Assembly: GCA_902702965.1 (NCBI GenBank)
Contig: CACRXP010000067.1
Location: forward strand, 1,549,902 to 1,613,901
Length of the DNA: 64,000 nucleotides
DNA from: Spirometra erinaceieuropaei
Lineage: Eukaryota > Platyhelminthes > Cestoda > Diphyllobothriidea > Diphyllobothriidae
Reading direction: 5' to 3'
Position numbers and translations under genes: made by a program. Below are positions 44,305 through 54,864 of the stretch, one piece after another. The notes under the pieces are model-generated. The model was not told the DNA's origin. It did not search any database and saw only the letters and a program-made list of their open reading frames with translations. Every line of letters begins with the position of its first letter. Position 1 is the first letter of the stretch.

Positions 44305-45385
44305 GGTTGCAGATTCACGATGCTGCGGAAGTGTTAAAGTAAGTTTAATCGATTTCAATTCATTACATTTATGATGGTCACCTGTACACCTTAGATATGT
44401 TTATGTGTCTGCTTCTAAACGTAGGCAAAAAGAGTGCACAGGCCATTGAGTTCAGCATTTGAGTTTGTGCTCAATGGCAAGGTTTTACAAATCGGTGTGC
44501 AGGGAGCATATATTCAGTTCCGTATTTAGAATATAGTAAATGTATGAATTATCACTTTTACTTAAGATAAATTCTGGTTCCTGATATGCGGGACTACGTA
44601 TCAATAGATGTGATGACCGATCGCAAACAAAATAGTGTCTGATGAACGCAAAACCAAGTAACGATGGATGCGACTTTGTTATGAAAATACTCCTGTTAGG
44701 AAAAAGATGGTCAAGAATCGAAATCCTCCCCGAATTTTTTCGTCTAGTGGTAACCCAGACGGCGAACGTCGTATCGAAGACTCCGTGGATTAGCCTTCTA
44801 GCTGTGGGACAAAACTGGCACGACGGCTTTTTCAGTGTAAATATCCAGCTAGAAAGTGCATGGGAAACGAGCGATTAGGGAAGTGAGTCAAGTTCCAGGT
44901 GGATTCTAAAGCCTACACCTTCCACAAAATAAGGTCACAGTTGAGAGGGTCAAATTGGTTAGGTCTGACATAGAAGCTAAGGGAAGATATATCACTCCCT
45001 TCAGTCTTTTAGACGGTTTGCAGCGGAACCTTAAGGGATGTCAGCTATAAACTCTGAGTCTTGGTCTGCTTCCCTCAGAAGTAGACAATACCTGCGTATG
45101 CACCATCTGGCAGCTCTTCAATCGGCCACTGATCATTCAGAAGTTTGAACACGTAGGCGAACTTGCCTTGGAGCTGCCTAAGATCCCACTTTATATAATT
45201 TAGATTTTCGCTGAAAGGAAAAAATGATTCACGAAGCTGAGGATTCGTGAATAAAGTCTGTCCTTCGCGAATCATTGAGAACTTTTTACATGTCATTTAG
45301 AGATCATATTTTCGTCACTTCCGCCTGTAGTTTTATTTCATCAGTATCAGCCTCCTATGCCTGTGGCGCTGGGTCCGGTTTTTGT
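44305..45385. other. Unassigned, upstream of host gene
   Basis: Sequence leading up to the basic nuclear protein gene; it may contain its promoter and 5' UTR. Open frames (44642-44878 plus, 45075-45296 minus) show no domain. Confidence 0.35.
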
Positions 45386-45612
45386 ATGGCGGCCTGGGAT
45401 TTCGATGGAATTGACCCCTTTAAAAGTCGGGATAAAATTCCGCGAACGCCGCCGTCCTTCCTCAATGCATCCTTGACTGCCGATACATCAGTCTTTCAAG
45501 CTTCCCTGTCTGTTTCTCCTCAGGATGAGCTCGACACCAGTATTTCCATGTTTCAAGGGGATCAAAATCGTTCCAGATTTTTGGTTCTCCTCAACGATTA
45601 CTCTCGTCCCAG
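45386..45612 (+). CDS. Host gene, basic Ser/Pro-rich protein, exon 1
   Basis: Proposed first coding exon of a three-exon gene (45386-45612, 47276-47600, 47697-48251; 368 residues). The ATG at 45386 begins MAAWDFDGIDPFKSRDKIPRTPP. The exon is rich in Ser/Thr with SP and TP sites and ends at CCCAG followed by GTACTC, phase 2. The DPFK...TPP stretch recalls the short acidic motif in TACC-family spindle proteins, but this is a weak resemblance. The first intron (45613-47275) ends TCCTGCAG and fits the phase exactly. The start is the first Met before the conserved-looking part; an upstream exon is possible. Confidence 0.5.
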
Positions 45613-46790
45613 GTACTCAGTCATTTAAAGAGTATCGTTATTTTCTAATTAAATGAGATACTGTTAGTTAACGTTTGTTACAAATGTATGCCTTTGCCCC
45701 ATGTACAATGTTGTAACCGGGCGGTGTTTCTATATGGGCATTCTCTTTGTTGATTATTAGTTTTATCCACAAAACTTTCCTGACTGCGTCCGTTGATATA
45801 CGTCTCGCGTGCCATCTACTGTTCTTGCAAGTAAGATAAGTCGGATTCCAAATTAAGGTGCAGCTTGTCGTGCAGGTTTATTTCGGAACGCTTCTTGGTG
45901 GAGTACGGCGTTCGTTAGTCGCCTTTGAGGCTGACCACGACTATCTGGGCGGTTGTGACCTTAGTGGAACTCATGCTCGTTCTCATCGTTGCAAGATAGG
46001 CTCAATAGCTAATATACGCACCTGCTTGAACATCTTAGTTTCTCCACTCTCAATATAAAATAAACACCATCCGACCATCCAAATCTCTACCCATACATTA
46101 GTCCCTTTGCACAACACGTACTACAGCACCAAGTCGCGTGACCTGGAATACCGATGAACAGATGCAGGGCTGACTAGGCTTGTGTTCACCGAAATCTCCT
46201 TTTAATTTCATAGAAGACTTAGGTGCCCATAACTGCTGTATGTTGAAGTAATCACCTTAACAAAAAGTGTCTCGAACAAACTGACCCGTTAGATTTTATT
46301 TGTAGATAAAAGCGGGAATAAATGCATCACCTGACTTAGATACTATGGACTTCTGTGGTATCATTTGCCGTCATTTGACCTTACCATTATTCGTACGGAT
46401 TCTGCCTACGACTCGAAACAATTGTTTCGTGCTAGCCTTAGTGACAAACGCGAACAAAAAGTAGTACTTGTGCTTGCGACTTCATTAATAATAGCTAACT
46501 CGGCTGACTCCATGTAGCCTTATCACATTACGGCTGGATTCAGCATGTCAGTCCGCATTAAGTTAGTCACCGTGACGCTGTCATCGTCCTAGGACAAGCC
46601 AGATGGTAGTCTGGTTGACGTAGCATTTGATCGAATCATTTCTATGGACGCGTAAGGAGGCAGTGGTTGACCGTTCCTGTTGCTGACCGGCTGTATAGTC
46701 GTCAGATATAAGCGCGGTTGGAAAGTCTGATTTAGAGAGTGATGTACAAGTATAATTGATTGAATATGTCTAGACAATTTATTATTTGTG

Positions 46791-46923
46791 AGCTTATGAG
46801 TCGCGTCCCACATCCGTAAGAAATGCCTGTGTTGACGGAGGCCTCGTATGCTGACGTCTTGCTTATCGGGCTCACATTACACTAGTTTTGGCCAAAGCTG
46901 CATGCGCCTAGTTAATTTATCCT
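46791..46923. repeat. Segment X, copy 1
   Basis: A 133-bp segment from AGCTTATGAGTCGCGTCCC to GTTAATTTATCCT, nearly identical to 48342-48466 apart from an 8-bp indel. It lies in intron 1 of the host gene. Confidence 0.9.
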
Positions 46924-47275
46924 TACCCTGCCCATCCAACAGTGTTCGACTTAAAATAACTGCATAACCTAGGACCCTAACTTTTGTGTTGACTTAATTA
47001 GTTTCCAAACCTAGCTCGATCGATTTCTCGCCTCTCTGAGATGCTTGGCTTCTAATAATAAATATTCAGGCACTTTGTTGGCAAACGTTGGAGCCAAGTA
47101 ACTCGCTTATTCCGCAGCAAAATAAAAGTACTCACGTCTGCTTTTCGGGACCAGGCTTCTTGACCTTTGCTAAAAACTATCTTTGAAATCAGTCATCTAC
47201 TTATGATTGGCTCTTCCCAGTTATGTTTCCAATCTCATTATCCGTCTTGACGTCTCCTTTCTCCATATCCTGCAG

Positions 47276-47600
47276 CAAGATCGGCAAGAAGTCGGTATCA
47301 TGTGCGCCCTTGAGACCCTCTCTCATAGAAAACAAACCGCTTGATAGCCCTCCACCCCAGCCCAGTCCACCGACTCCTGAGACTGTCAAAGTTTCCGCAC
47401 TCTCAGATTTGAAACTGCAAAGTCCACCTCACCAACAGAGCCAGTCGGATGAGTCCTCCACTCCACAGACCGTTATCCCTTCAAAAAGGTCCCGAACAGC
47501 AATCCAGCCTCTCACCCATAGGGCACTCCGCTCCACCACCATGGTGGATTCTCCCTTCGCTGAAAATGACGTGCCGACCATTACAAGGCGGCGGCGGCGT
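47276..47600 (+). CDS. Host gene, basic Ser/Pro-rich protein, exon 2
   Basis: It follows acceptor TTCTCCATATCCTGCAG. One base completes the codon left by exon 1, then KIGKKSVSCAPLRPS. The exon is Pro/Ser-rich (SPPPQPSPPTPE), with repeated SP/TP sites suited to cyclin-dependent kinases, and ends in a run of five Arg (TRRRRR). The donor is GTAGGG at 47601, phase 0. The 96-nt intron (47601-47696) has a CTTGCTTTTGTTAACTAC stretch resembling branch point plus pyrimidine tract, and ends TTCAACAG. The intron is a multiple of three and lacks stops, so unspliced reading also stays open. Confidence 0.6.
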
Positions 47601-47696
47601 GTAGGGGTGGGTGTAGGATCCTCTACTTTATATACTCCCATTCCGTACACCTTGCTTTTGTTAACTACTCATCTACTATTATTCCACCTTCAACAG

Positions 47697-48251
47697 GACA
47701 CTTGCTTCGCGAGCACGCCTCAGCCGTCTGTGCCGTTGGAATCGACTCCGGTTACGGTGAAACGAAGAGCATCTCCCAACTCCACGCTTATCGTCGGCCT
47801 GTCTGCTCGTGATGAACACTTCGGTGGAGTCATGATGCCCCCACCACCCTCCTCTACCCCAGTCACCGTAGTAAAGCGTCCTCGCCGCAATGCTGCTTCT
47901 TCGAAACCGTCCACAGCGGAGGAACACTCCTCCGAATCCATGGACCAGTTCGGTGGGGGACGCTACAACCTGCGTAGTAGAAGCCGAGCCCCCTCGCTCC
48001 TCTCCTCCGCCGACTCATCGTTTTCTACAATCAACAACACGGCGACCTCGTTCAATACTCCCATAGTCAAGAGCACCACAAGAGGCAGACGAAAACGACC
48101 GGCTGCGGGCTTGGAGGTGTCGAATGAAGACCAGAAATCGCGTATGTCGACAAGACGGAGACGTAACGCCTCTAAACTTCAGGACTCCCAAACCCCGTCC
48201 TCAGCTGAGGTTAGAAACGTCCGCATCTTGGATCCGGAACGGGTTTGCTAA
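47697..48251 (+). CDS. Host gene, basic Ser/Pro-rich protein, exon 3
   Basis: It encodes the last 184 residues, stop at 48249-48251. It has repeated STPVTVKR modules (STPVTVKRRAS, STPVTVVKRPRRN), GGRYNLRSR (about residues 267-275), RGRRKRP and RRRRN clusters and many Ser/Thr. The protein is predicted disordered, strongly basic and probably nuclear (several NLS-like clusters). A role with chromatin or the spindle is only a guess. The sequence is not a repeat found elsewhere in the window, and codon use is even, unlike the decayed elements nearby. A possible poly(A) signal AATAAA is at 48505-48510. Confidence 0.62.
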   Translation, partial: DTCFASTPQPSVPLESTPVTVKRRASPNSTLIVGLSARDEHFGGVMMPPPPSSTPVTVVKRPRRNAASSKPSTAEEHSSESMDQFGGGRYNLRSRSRAPSLLSSADSSFSTINNTATSFNTPIVKSTTRGRRKRPAAGLEVSNEDQKSRMSTRRRRNASKLQDSQTPSSAEVRNVRILDPERVC

Positions 48252-48341
48252 CATCCTATCCAAAGAGTGTTACTTTTGTTTGTTGTTTTAAACGGGATTG
48301 CGGGCAGTCTTCATGGAGTGGTCGTCAGCTGGTGCGGAAAC

Positions 48342-48639
48342 AGCTTATGAGTCGCGTCCCACATCCGTAAGAAATGCCTGTGTTGACGGAGGCCTCGCGT
48401 CTTGCTTATCGGGCTCACATTACACTAGTTTTGGCCAAAGCTGCATGCGCCTAGTTAATTTATCCTGTGTGTTTCTTCTCTTATTTCAAGGCGTTTTTCG
48501 GTGCAATAAACCAATTATAGTATCCGTTTAGAACTCTTAACTAGTCCTTCTGACATCAGCGGCTTTCCAGCCCCTGGCGGACTAGAGCATAAATAGCCCA
48601 GGGTGTTGTTTTTTCCTTGAGAATGTCAAACTGTAGAGG
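48342..48639. repeat. Chimeric block X2+Y1
   Basis: 48342-48466 copies segment X (46791-46923). Immediately after, 48467-48639 copies segment Y (51109-51281; 173 bp, one visible mismatch). It lies in the presumed 3' UTR of the host gene and includes AATAAA (48505-48510). Confidence 0.9.
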
Positions 48640-49920
48640 ACAAGAAAGAATGTTACACAACCCTTGTTTGCTTCTTTAAACCAGAAGGAAGGCCACATAA
48701 CTGCGACACCCACCGCATTGTCGCTTTAATCAGAAGTGTTTTGAGGATACTTGCATACATTTAACTTGGGCATCTGAATTTTCGCCGGTTGTAATCTATA
48801 CCACATTTTTCAACACTAAACTCCAAAAAACAAGAAGTAGGTCAGGGAAAGCGTCGAGGTTATTCGGCTGTTGAACAAACTTCATGTCTTAGGATGCCTC
48901 CTTAATGCTCTCTTCGCCGACAGTAAGACTACTTTGGCCAACTTTACCGCCGCGAGAAATAAGCTTATGTAAGGTTTGGTATCCCCCACAGCAGTCTTTA
49001 GTCTTATGATTTGCGATGCAGATTGAATGAGTCCCCCACCGGGCTTTGGAACTCATTAAATCTGCCACGAATGTGGACCCTCATTAAAGCTTCGGGGCGC
49101 ACGGTTTGTGACCACCATTTTTCGACTAGTGGCGCGTTCAATTTTATGGCAAAGTCGACGTGGAACTGAGATAGTACCTATACTATCACAAACGACGCGG
49201 TGTACACAGTTCATCTTAACAGTCATCACTCTATCGATGTGGCCAATTTGCCTCATTTGTACAGCATTGTCACAATCAACAAATAATTCGAAACTTTGAC
49301 CTCTAAAGCTAGCTGGACATTTGGTTTATTAGGAACCGGCCTCCTCGTCCATCTTTCAGAGGAGCTGGTAGTATGCAGGGTGGTCAAGCCGACCGCATTG
49401 GTTTGTGGCGCACAGGCGGAGAAGCTCGCTCACCTTTACAGACTCCTGAAGGTGCTAGAATGCGTTCGGAATACTCCGGTCCGAGAATCAAGTTGCATTC
49501 CGGGTGTCTCTTTAAATTTACAGACTTGATGATCTGGCTGACCCTTTTCCAATGGAGTGTTTATGTCCGATGGTCGCCAAATCGTCCGTCCTTCAATAGT
49601 GTTGCTATTTAAACTAAGATCCGAGGTGGCTGACTGTGAGACGCCAATGTTCGACTTGCAGTACGGCGAAAATCGAACCGCAGGTCTGCTGTCTGAGAGC
49701 ATCCTATTTGGCTTCTGTTAGGGCGACCCGACACGATGGACCATTCTTACTGTCAGGCGTCGTAGATCAGTTGCTTGCATAGTGTCTACGCGATTCAGCA
49801 ATCGGCACGACAATGCCAATCCTCAAGGGATCTATACCCACACTTTGTTAAAGGCTGACCACTAGGGACCTGCCGACTGAATTGCACCGTCGGTTTCGAA
49901 CACGCCGCCCTGGACAGCAG
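48640..49920. other. Unassigned stretch
   Basis: No gene, RNA or repeat family was supported. Overlapping open frames at 49296-49702 have no domain. Confidence 0.4.
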
Positions 49921-49989
49921 GTTTAAAAGGCTGGCGAACGCACAGCGGTTGTCGTAGTAGTTTTTCGCCTTAACACCAGCACTGATGAC

Positions 49990-50178
49990 ATCGCTACTAT
50001 TACTATTACTGCTGCTGCTACTACTACCACTATTGCCACTACTACTACTTCTACTACCACCACTACTACACTACTACCACCACTAATACTACTGCTACCG
50101 CTACTACTACCACCACTACTGCTACTAACACTACTACTGCTACTACCACTACTACCGCCACTAATACCACTGCTACCG

Positions 50179-50218
<40 letters not shown>

Positions 50219-50525
50219 TACTACTACTACTTCTACTGTTAACACTACTACTACTACTGCTACTACCACTACTATTATTACTACTACTACTACCACCACC
50301 ACCACTACTACTACTTCTACTATTAACACTACTACTACTGCTACTACCACTACTATTACTACTACTACTACCACCACCACCACTACTACTACTACTATTA
50401 ACACTACTACTACTGCTACTACCACTACTATTACTACTGCCGCTACTACCACTACTACTACTTCCACCGCTACTACTACCATAACTGTCATTACTACCAC
50501 TTCCACCATCACCACTACTACCCGC
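49990..50525. repeat. (CTA)n array with higher-order periodicity
   Basis: About 535 bp of CTA/CCA/TTA triplets. Landmarks TTAACACTACTACTACTGC recur at about 50239, 50323 and 50398, giving higher-order units of 84 and 75 bp. It lies directly upstream of a Q copy, as the tract at 19816-19970 lies within Q. The 218-codon (49923-50579) and 156-codon (50066-50536) minus frames are its translations, not genes. Confidence 0.92.
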
Positions 50526-50539
50526 AGTTCGTCCACCGT

Positions 50540-50840
50540 TTCCTACTGTCCATCGTATGTCCCACAGCATGGTGGGCACGTGGACGGTGGCTTGTGTGCG
50601 AATTAATGTATAGTCATGACTGACTTTCGCTGCATCTGCCGCACTTTTCCCTCGCCCGCACGGTCCCGATATTAAGACAGAGCCAAGAAGACCGAAGACG
50701 GGATTGGGTCCAAGTGACTAGTGCGACGTGAGCCGGCGCCTAAGCGTACACCCCTCCGGCGTGAGCAGCCCGAATAACGCGTGCTACGCCCTAATCCAGC
50801 CTCCACGTTGGTCCAGTGAATCAACTGCGTGGCCCGTTTT
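50540..50840 (+). repeat. Q repeat, degraded
   Basis: Plus-strand blocks: GGTGGGCACGTGGACGG, GCGAATTAATGTATAG, GCATCTGCCGCACTTTT, AAGACAGAGCCAAGAAGACC and the 3' end CCACGTTGGTCCAGTGAATC. It is followed by a T8G11 run at about 50838-50856. Confidence 0.6.
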
Positions 50841-51108
50841 TTTTGGGGGGGGGGGTGGGGAACATTATTATCGCCATTATCACCATTCTTGCTACTACTG
50901 CCACTAATACTACTAAAAGCGCTACTGATGCCGCTTGGGGACGTAACAATCTACCTAGACCTTTGCGTTTCCAGACGCGGGTTTTTCTATTTCTTCAGAC
51001 CTTATCTGCAGCAAATATGTCAATGCGTTTTGAGATGCACTTCTTATTCACTTGTAGGACTCGCAGTCGACAACCTTCTTCTCTGTGTAAGTGACTGTGT
51101 TCGTGTGT

Positions 51109-51281
51109 GTGTGTTTCTTCTCTTATTTCAAGGCGTTTTTCGGTGCAATAAACCAATTATAGTATCCGTTTAGAACTCTTAGCTAGTCCTTCTGACATCA
51201 GCGGCTTTCCAGCCCCTGGCGGACTAGAGCATAAATAGCCCAGGGTGTTGTTTTTTCCTTGAGAATGTCAAACTGTAGAGG
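51109..51281. repeat. Segment Y, copy 2
   Basis: 173 bp, virtually identical to 48467-48639. It contains a pyrimidine tract ending TTTCAAG (acceptor-like) and an AATAAA. Flanks differ from the first copy on both sides. Confidence 0.9.
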
Positions 51282-51284
51282 TAA

Positions 51285-51640
51285 TATTTGTCATTTCCCA
51301 TGGGCAGCTCTTTTAATCTAGGCTTTTGCGTTTATGTGACCTGGGCTGACTGAGCAAAAATTAAGGTTGGAAAGTTACTTGTGTGCGTTTTATGGGTTAG
51401 TCCTTAAAATAGATGACACTGCGGCTGTAGGCCTGTGCGTTTTTATTATCATGTTTACCTGGATCCAGTCCGAATCACTTGTGAAATGAAACCAACCCGC
51501 ACCATCGTGGGAAACTTGGGTGAAACGCATGCAGTACAGGCGCCAATGCGTGTTTGTTCTACGCAGAACGTCTCTTGTTCCTTTGAATCAGATTCAGAAA
51601 TTCGGCCCCTTTGCTTGGAAGCATATCATTTTGTTGTTTT
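51285..51640. other. Unassigned stretch
   Basis: No gene or repeat was supported. Confidence 0.35.
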
Positions 51641-51645
51641 CTTAT

Positions 51646-52080
51646 TTACTTGTACTTGGCACGTTTAAGAACCACCTCCATGTCTTGACGAACTGTGTCG
51701 AGCCAGGTTTTGAACTGACCCCCTCTTCGACGCTTCCAATGGGGCAACGGTGCCGGATCGAGGGCAGTAACACTGAGCTCCTGAGGTGGACGACGAAGAA
51801 CACGCCCGAACCACCTCAGTCTTTTTTCTTGGATGGTCTGACTTATCCTTGCGATGTTGTCGCAGCGAGCGCGGACTGTCTCATTTGAGACGAAGTCGGT
51901 GAACTTAACTCGAAGGATGGTCCTCAAGCAGTGGTGGTCAAATGCCTCCAGTTTTCGCTCGTCCTCCATGCGCGCAAAGCCCAGCATTCATAACCGTAGA
52001 GAAGAACAGACCGGACAGATGCTTACAAATTTATCTTGCTGGTGTCCTCTTACTGTGAAGGATTGCGACTTGAGATATCG
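51646..52080 (-). pseudogene. RTE-like LINE C-terminal fragment
   Basis: The minus strand encodes the ending typical of RTE-type LINE proteins. RSVLLYGYECWALR (about 51975-52020) is followed after a frameshift by LEAFDHHCLRTILRVKFTDFVSNETV, EKRLRWFGRVLRRPP and KRRRGGQFKTWLDTVRQDME (51646-51987). The catalytic part of the reverse transcriptase lies outside the preserved piece. This is a different LINE clade from LINE-A to D. Confidence 0.85.
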
Positions 52081-52084
52081 CAGT

Positions 52085-52855
52085 TCAATAAGCATGCTTT
52101 CTATCTCCTCACTACAGTTGCTCTTTAATCCGTCTCTCTTTTTTCCAGTTTGTCGGGTTCGACCTCCCCCAACGAATCCTCTATCGCATCTCGTCGTTCG
52201 CGTCGCAATGTAAGCAGAGTCAACTACACCCGGCAGTAGCGGTGTAAGTCACCGTTCCTTCCTCCGCCGAGTTCCTGCAGACCTTCCAGCTCTCATCTGC
52301 TCGCGTCAACATTGTGCATTCATCTTACCCTGGACTACACTCCCTCTCTGACGACGACGACGAGTTATATTAACAAGTTTGACATTTTGCATTTCACTGC
52401 TGTCTCAAGTTGGCCCCGTGCTAGGATTACCAAACGGCTCAGCGATAAAATGTTAGCTCTGATCATAAAGAGGGCTGAAGGGGACCCTCTGAGAGAGACC
52501 TCCACCACATCCCAGAATGCAATTTGTTTCAGATAAGTTGCATTGTTCCTGGACTGCATACCTTGTCAGCATCGCTTTGACTATCGAAGTATCAGAGTAG
52601 CCTAGAACGACCTGCAGTTTTGTTCAAATGGTTCAGCCAGCTTGGCTGACAAATGAATTGCCTATTTGCTATTGGATGTTAATATGCAAACTTTTTTCTT
52701 TCAAAATCGAATATCCATGCAGTTTCCGACCCTTCGGTCTTTTTCCCTGGTAAAGGCGGGAGGTGGGACCGGACTTCACAGATCAACTTGTGTTGTCGTT
52801 CCATTATCTTTAAAATAAGAAAAACGCGCCTATTATTTAAAACAGGACGGATAAT
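52085..52855. other. Unassigned stretch
   Basis: No supported gene or repeat. A short (GAC)n-like run lies near 52350. Confidence 0.35.
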
Positions 52856-52856
52856 A

Positions 52857-53200
52857 ACCGTTCGACCGTCGATGTCAGCCTTGTGCCCCACAGCAGGGTG
52901 AATCAGACACGGTGACTTGTACGTGAATTAGTTTATGGTGAGGGCAGACTTGCGCGCCATCTACCGCACTCTCTCACCTGGGTTCGGTGTCAAGGAGACC
53001 AGAGTCAGGAGAGGGCACGGGGGGCGGACGCGGCCGGACCCGTACCTAGGCGTACCACCACACCCCCTGGTCCAAAACAAACACTTGACCAGGATTTTAA
53101 CCAACAGCAAAACGAACGCGTCAGAAAGGATGACTGGGCAGCCATACTCACAACCTGTATACCTGGCGGGAGTGCAAGCGCAGGACTGCCAGCTCACAAA
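52857..53200 (+). repeat. Q repeat, long copy with open frame
   Basis: One of the best Q copies: CGACCGTCGATG, CCCACAGCAGGGTGA, CACGGTGACTTGTACG, GCAGACTTGCGCGCC, CTACCGCACTCTC, GTACCACCACACCCC, AACACTTGACCAGGATTTTA, GGGCAGCCATACTCACAACC. A 185-codon plus frame starts at 52935 inside it (ADLRAIYRTLS, GVPPHPLVQNKHLTRIL) and runs on past the repeat; no domain is recognised. Confidence 0.65.
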
Positions 53201-53204
53201 CCAT

Positions 53205-53980
53205 AAGGCTAGGACAGGTAATGTTAGTGATTTCGCCGCACATAGTCGTGGTCACTTATTGCCGATTTTACACCTTTATCAGGTGGTCGCTCGAAGACTT
53301 CACGGTGGCCAACCTTATCACATTTGGTTTGTATGGAGTGTCCGGGGCGGGGTGTTTTGCCGCCTGGGATGGTTACTGCACTCCAACTGCATCCGTGACA
53401 CCACAAAGAGCAACGACGACATCCTAGTAACCGCTAGGCCTGATAGCGAAATCCAATATAGATGGACGGTTTATCTCATCGACACGGGTTAGTCGGCGTG
53501 TGTAGCCCGCTCAGGCTATGGGCGACCGCCCATCCGTGTTGTGGGACGCGTAGACCATGACTATGTCAGATAAGCAAGTGTGCATACCTTCATCTCCAGA
53601 CGTCTCGCCATTGGAACACTAATGACGTGGGTTGGCTCGCCTGGTGTCGGCAGTGTTGTCGATGCAGAGCCTGGACAGACCGCTCCCGCGCTCTTCATTG
53701 AAATTTCCACGTAGTTTATAGGTCGGCAGCCATTTTACGCAGGAAATGCGGGGGGGTACGTGTGTTCGCGTCCTTCTGGACGTCTCGGAGTCGGAGGGTC
53801 GGATGGACTGATTCGCGGCACGTTTACCAGGCTTCAAGTCCATAACGACTACCGTAGACGGAAGAGATGTGGTGACATGTCCGCCATTCATTCATTCGAC
53901 AGTCCCGAACTTCGATTGTGGAGATATCAATCACTCGGTAAATTAAAAAAGAACGTTAAAACTCAACGCTCCATGCGATT
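53205..53980. other. Unassigned, between Q and GIY-YIG fragment
   Basis: Possibly the remaining body of the Q/GIY-YIG element, but no motif could be identified. The frames here have no recognised domain. Confidence 0.3.
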
Positions 53981-53984
53981 TACT

Positions 53985-54180
53985 TGGATGTGGGTAGCAG
54001 TTCAGAAGAGGGTCAGATCGCTGGAACAAGACATTCATTGCTCTCACGCTCCGGATTCTCACTTGAAAGCATTATCACAGATAGTTGCAGACAAGCGTGG
54101 CAGCGACACACGGAGTGCCGTATTTATAGGACACAGTTGCATCAACATCTGCATTCATCTCTGGGGGCCGTATTTGATGT
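53985..54180 (+). pseudogene. GIY-YIG linker fragment, plus
   Basis: Plus-strand SLEQDIHCSHAPDSHLKALSQIVADKRGSDTRSAVFIG matches the linker and first strand of the GIY-YIG fragment at 4331-4717. It ends before the YVGETGR core. A very decayed hammerhead-like segment lies antisense within it. Confidence 0.68.
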
Positions 54181-54189
54181 GATGATTTC

Positions 54190-54410
54190 TTGTTAGCCCG
54201 TACCCGAGTCTTGCGGCAAAAAGTCCTGCTCAGTGTCCGCTGTGGATCGAGGGCGTGTGGCGGTACGCCTAGGTGCGGGTTTTCGCCGCGCCTGCTTCCT
54301 CTCCCGCCTCCGGCCTTGAATTTGTCATGACACAGGGCCCTGGTGCGAGAGGAGAAAAGAGTGCGTCAGATGCTGCGCAAGTCTATAAACCGATTTGCGC
54401 GCACCCTGTT
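54190..54410 (-). repeat. Q repeat, minus copy
   Basis: Minus-strand Q blocks: GGTACGCCTAGGTGCGGG, CTCCCGCCTCCGGCCTTG, GCTGCGCAAGTCTATAAA. It abuts the GIY-YIG fragment at 53985-54180, the same pairing as at 3.5-4.1 kb. Confidence 0.55.
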
Positions 54411-54414
54411 TTGG

Positions 54415-54860
54415 AGCGCATGGTGAACATCACCGGCAGCGACGGTCGAATTGTCGTAAAAGTAGGCAAGTTTTTTCGCGGCCTGTTACATCTAATTCCT
54501 TCGGCATGGCCAGTAGCAGGAAGCCGTTCGGTCACAAAGAGTGCTGTTTTGAAGGGGTTATGCGGAGCGTATGTGTCCCCAACTTCGACTGTGGAGATAT
54601 CAGTCACTCGATAAAATAAAAAAAGAACATGTAAACTTAACGCCCTACGCAATTTGTTTAGACGTGGGTAGCAGTTCAGAAGAGGCTGGGATCGCTGGGA
54701 CAAGAACTTTATCGGTCTGACGCTGATGTGACGATTGCCTGCTAGCCCGTACCCGAGTCCTTAATTGTCGAGATCTCATGTCCGTTGACCATATAATGAG
54801 TCGGCGGTTTGCTCCGCTGGAACTATCGATCTTCCGCGGCCATCCAAGTGAGTAATTAAT
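54415..54860. other. Mixed remnants of GIY-YIG element
   Basis: It contains another linker remnant on the plus strand at about 54655-54715 (GTGGGTAGCAGTTCAGAAG shared with 53989-54007, then RLGSLGQELYRSD) and unassigned sequence. Confidence 0.45.
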
Positions 54861-54864
54861 CTGC

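Noticed and set aside
49923..50579. 218- and 156-codon Ser/Gly/Val-rich minus-strand frames
   Set aside because: Pure translation of the (CTA)n array.
50838..50860. Pol II or G-quadruplex regulatory element in the T8G11 run
   Set aside because: Homopolymer runs of this kind (also near 7413, 17340 and 20706) follow repeat ends and may be assembly or polymerase slippage; no supporting context.
51109..51281. Segment Y as a processed retrocopy of a spliced exon
   Set aside because: The copied piece starts inside the pyrimidine tract before the acceptor-like TTTCAAG, which a spliced RNA would have lost; a DNA-level copy fits better.
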